A DNA stretch of 16,271 nt from Planctomycetaceae bacterium (lineage in GTDB: Bacteria > Planctomycetota > Planctomycetia > Pirellulales > Pirellulaceae). The notes below the pieces were generated by a model. It worked only from the letters and a program-made list of their open reading frames with translations, did no database searches and had not been told where the DNA came from. Below are positions 14,662 through 16,271 of this stretch, in pieces (position 1 is the first letter of the stretch; each line of letters starts with the position of its first letter). The stretch lies in NCBI GenBank assembly GCA_005773145.1, contig SXHS01000332.1, forward strand, positions 1 to 16,271. The letters run 5' to 3'. The translations under genes and the position numbers were made by a program.

Positions 14662-15873
14662 CTAAGGCTTTCCGTGCAAGAACGACTCGGTGAGGTGCAA
14701 GAACGTAATGTAACCGTAGTTGTCACGTTCGTAGAGTATCGCAACACTCTTGTCGGGCATGCGCGCCAGATCCGAATAGGCGGCGGGGTTCTCGGCAATC
14801 ATTTTTTCCGTGGGAAAGCTACGGGTGTTGTCGTGGCTGATTCGTACGACCAAGTTATTCCTACCCGGGCCTCGAGGACCGGTCCAAACGATGCAGTCAT
14901 GGTCATCCCCCGCGGACTTGCTCAACAGTCGCTCGATTCCACAGGCGACTTGTGATACGGGAAGGCCCGCATGCGGTTTGTCCCACGTCTTGCCACCATC
15001 GTGACTCGCAGCAAACCAACGATGCGGAACGTTGTCGCCTTGGCGGAAATCCATGAGAATCGTCCCGTCTGCTAACTCAACCAACTGGTTCTCATCGCCG
15101 TGCAGGCCACCCGGAACCATAGCGCCACGTTGCCACGTTTTGCCGTGATCCTCGCTGTAGATTGCGAATACCGTGAACGGGTCCACCATCCAGGCGGGAG
15201 CGATCAACCGCCCATGGCGATCCTGAATCATGCCGCCGGGGCCGATTACCGTGCTGCGCCATTTGGGATTCTGCATGTCCCGTGAGGCCGTTGTCAGGTC
15301 GATCGGTTCGGACCAATGCTGGCCGGCGTCGGTGGTGAAACGCGCGATGATCTGATGATCATCGGTCCCAGGGCGGGCGTTATCAGTGCTGCGATCCGGC
15401 CGACAGCGAAGATATAGCAACCAGAGCTTACCCGTGTCTCGATCCAAGACCGTTGCGGGATTCGCCGCCGACCAGTACTCGCCCGGATCCTCGATAACGA
15501 CCATCGGCGACCACGTCTTGCCACCATCCGTGCTGCGCTTCAACACCAAGTCGATATCATTGTGTTCCATGCCCGGATCGCTGCTATTAAGCCTGCGGGC
15601 CTCGGCGAACGCCAGTAGCGTGCCGTCCGCCGCGACCTCGATACCGGGTATGCGGTAGGTATTGTAACCGTCCTGGCCGGACACAAACACATCCACCGGC
15701 GTTAAGCCCGCAACGGACGTCGATTTCCTGGCTTCCTCGGCCTGGCACCACCCGGCCGCCGCCAGACACACAACCCCGCCGAGTGCGGCCCGCCGCCAGC
15801 CAGCCTGCCCGAACCTCGACATGATGGTCCCGAGATTTCGACCGGCCGCCGCGATTCTGTGTGTCTGTGACAT
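14662..15873 (-). CDS. Exported sialidase family protein (GH33-like, BNR repeats)
   Basis: A 403-residue six-bladed propeller glycosidase, predicted to release terminal sialic acids outside the cell or in the periplasm. The start ATG at 15873 has GGAGA eight bases upstream. A long N-terminus leads to a hydrophobic ALGGVVCLAAAGWCQA signal ending near residue 45; an internal Met18 could also be the start. Seen: YRIP (73-76, catalytic-triad Arg74), EAR (91-93), the NDIDLVLKRS strand that normally carries the acid/base Asp, four Asp boxes (at 114-121, 180-187, 240-247, 290-297), ENQLVEL with Glu261, and a C-terminal YSDLARM tyrosine matching the usual nucleophile position. The set is nearly complete, so activity is plausible, but planctomycete members may act on other sugars. 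It is convergent with the transglutaminase gene. Confidence 0.9.
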   Translation of the reverse strand: MSQTHRIAAAGRNLGTIMSRFGQAGWRRAALGGVVCLAAAGWCQAEEARKSTSVAGLTPVDVFVSGQDGYNTYRIPGIEVAADGTLLAFAEARRLNSSDPGMEHNDIDLVLKRSTDGGKTWSPMVVIEDPGEYWSAANPATVLDRDTGKLWLLYLRCRPDRSTDNARPGTDDHQIIARFTTDAGQHWSEPIDLTTASRDMQNPKWRSTVIGPGGMIQDRHGRLIAPAWMVDPFTVFAIYSEDHGKTWQRGAMVPGGLHGDENQLVELADGTILMDFRQGDNVPHRWFAASHDGGKTWDKPHAGLPVSQVACGIERLLSKSAGDDHDCIVWTGPRGPGRNNLVVRISHDNTRSFPTEKMIAENPAAYSDLARMPDKSVAILYERDNYGYITFLHLTESFLHGKP

Positions 15874-15901
15874 GGTGATTTCTCCGAAGTGTTGGGACGT
15901 C

Positions 15902-15969
15902 AACGCCGTTGCGAATGCTATGGGAAAATGGTGACACCGATCCCCAGTTTTAACTGTTCGAACGGCGTT
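15902..15969. promoter_or_regulatory. Spaced inverted repeat upstream of the sialidase
   Basis: AACGCCGTT (15902-15910) and AACGGCGTT (15961-15969) are exact 9-base inverted copies 50 bases apart. The right arm overlaps an 8-base palindrome GTTCGAAC (15956-15963). The arms lie in the 210-base region between the divergent sialidase and membrane-protein genes and could be two regulator half-sites or chance. Confidence 0.3.
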
Positions 15970-16083
15970 TGCACAGTGGTGGCGGATCCCTATTGTGGAC
16001 GTTTGACTCGGGCAGTTAGCATGGGGTGACGTGGGTTGAATTGCCGGTGCGAAGTCGTCGGGTCATGCCTTCTTGGATGCTTC

Positions 16084-16271
16084 ATGGAAGATAGAGTTGC
16101 CACCCTCGATGTCCCCGGAGCCGTTGGGCACCATTGGGGGCTTCGGCGGACGGTGGAGATCGTTCTGATCGGTTTGGTATTCTTTGTTCAGGCGGGTTGG
16201 CCGCCGCCAGATGTTAACGAAGCCCATTATTTGGCCAAGCTCAAGCACTTCTGGGACTCGCAGTGGTGTCC
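16084..16271 (+). CDS. Membrane protein, DUF6798-like, cut by right edge
   Basis: The first 62 codons of a gene that continues past the window. After a charged N-terminus (MEDRVATLDVPGAVGHHWGLRR) comes one transmembrane segment (TVEIVLIGLVFFVQAGW), then PPPDVNEAHYLAKLKHFWDSQWC. That last motif matches what I recall of planctomycete DUF6798 multi-pass membrane proteins, whose function is unknown. An in-frame stop at 16027-16029 limits extension upstream; ATG 16084 was chosen, with TTG at 16036 an alternative. No strong Shine-Dalgarno was seen. It is divergent from the sialidase across 210 bases. Confidence 0.68.
   Translation, partial: MEDRVATLDVPGAVGHHWGLRRTVEIVLIGLVFFVQAGWPPPDVNEAHYLAKLKHFWDSQWC

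Noticed and set aside
15874..15903. TTG start ten codons upstream for the sialidase
   Set aside because: The GGAGA binding site for ATG 15873 lies inside this extension, so ATG is the more likely start.
16063..16248. Minus-strand frame of 61 codons at the right edge
   Set aside because: It is antisense to the partial membrane-protein gene, whose transmembrane segment and PPDVNEAHYL motif are convincing.

Overview
The window looks like chromosomal DNA of a planctomycete, probably of the Pirellulaceae/Pirellulales type. The pointers are an outer-membrane porin-like protein with a Gly/Cys-ladder N-terminus, a VIT plus von Willebrand A secreted protein, a glycine-zipper lipoprotein, a partial gene ending in a PPDVNEAHYL-type motif that I associate with planctomycete DUF6798 membrane proteins, and an intergenic REP-like unit of the AGTGGCATAGGCTTC...GCCTGTG type. 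This assignment comes from recalled family features, not from a search. No rRNA, tRNA, CRISPR, transposase or phage gene was seen.

Layout, left to right. A secreted protein (minus strand) runs off the left edge, followed by a gene-poor 595-base gap. A glycine-zipper lipoprotein and a short-chain dehydrogenase follow as a probable two-gene plus-strand unit. A DapA/NanA-type aldolase lies convergent to them. Next is a 532-residue plus-strand protein of unknown function. It has two CxxC pairs, a Rossmann-like N-terminal half, and a C-terminal domain that reminds me of AbiGi/DUF2971/DarT-type proteins. A GT4 glycosyltransferase converges on it 2 bases away. queA (queuosine biosynthesis) is divergent from the glycosyltransferase and is followed by the porin-like protein, a hairpin terminator, a cluster of three REP-like units and the VIT/vWA protein. 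A conserved-looking cytoplasmic protein of unknown function (minus), a lipoprotein-like transglutaminase (plus), a GH33-type sialidase (minus) and the start of the DUF6798-like membrane protein (plus) complete the window.

How the genes relate. Transcription direction flips repeatedly, giving four tail-to-tail pairs with gaps of only 11, 2, 35 and 3 bases and five head-to-head pairs, so most genes are probably one- or two-gene units rather than a large operon. A large share of products carry export signals: the secreted protein, two lipoproteins, the porin-like protein, the VIT/vWA protein and the sialidase. The sialidase and the aldolase could in principle act one after the other on sialic-acid-like sugars, but they are more than 10 kb apart and nothing in the sequence links them. 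The least explained gene is the 532-residue protein, and it is the best candidate for something new. The head-to-head regions also hold clean palindromes that could be operators.
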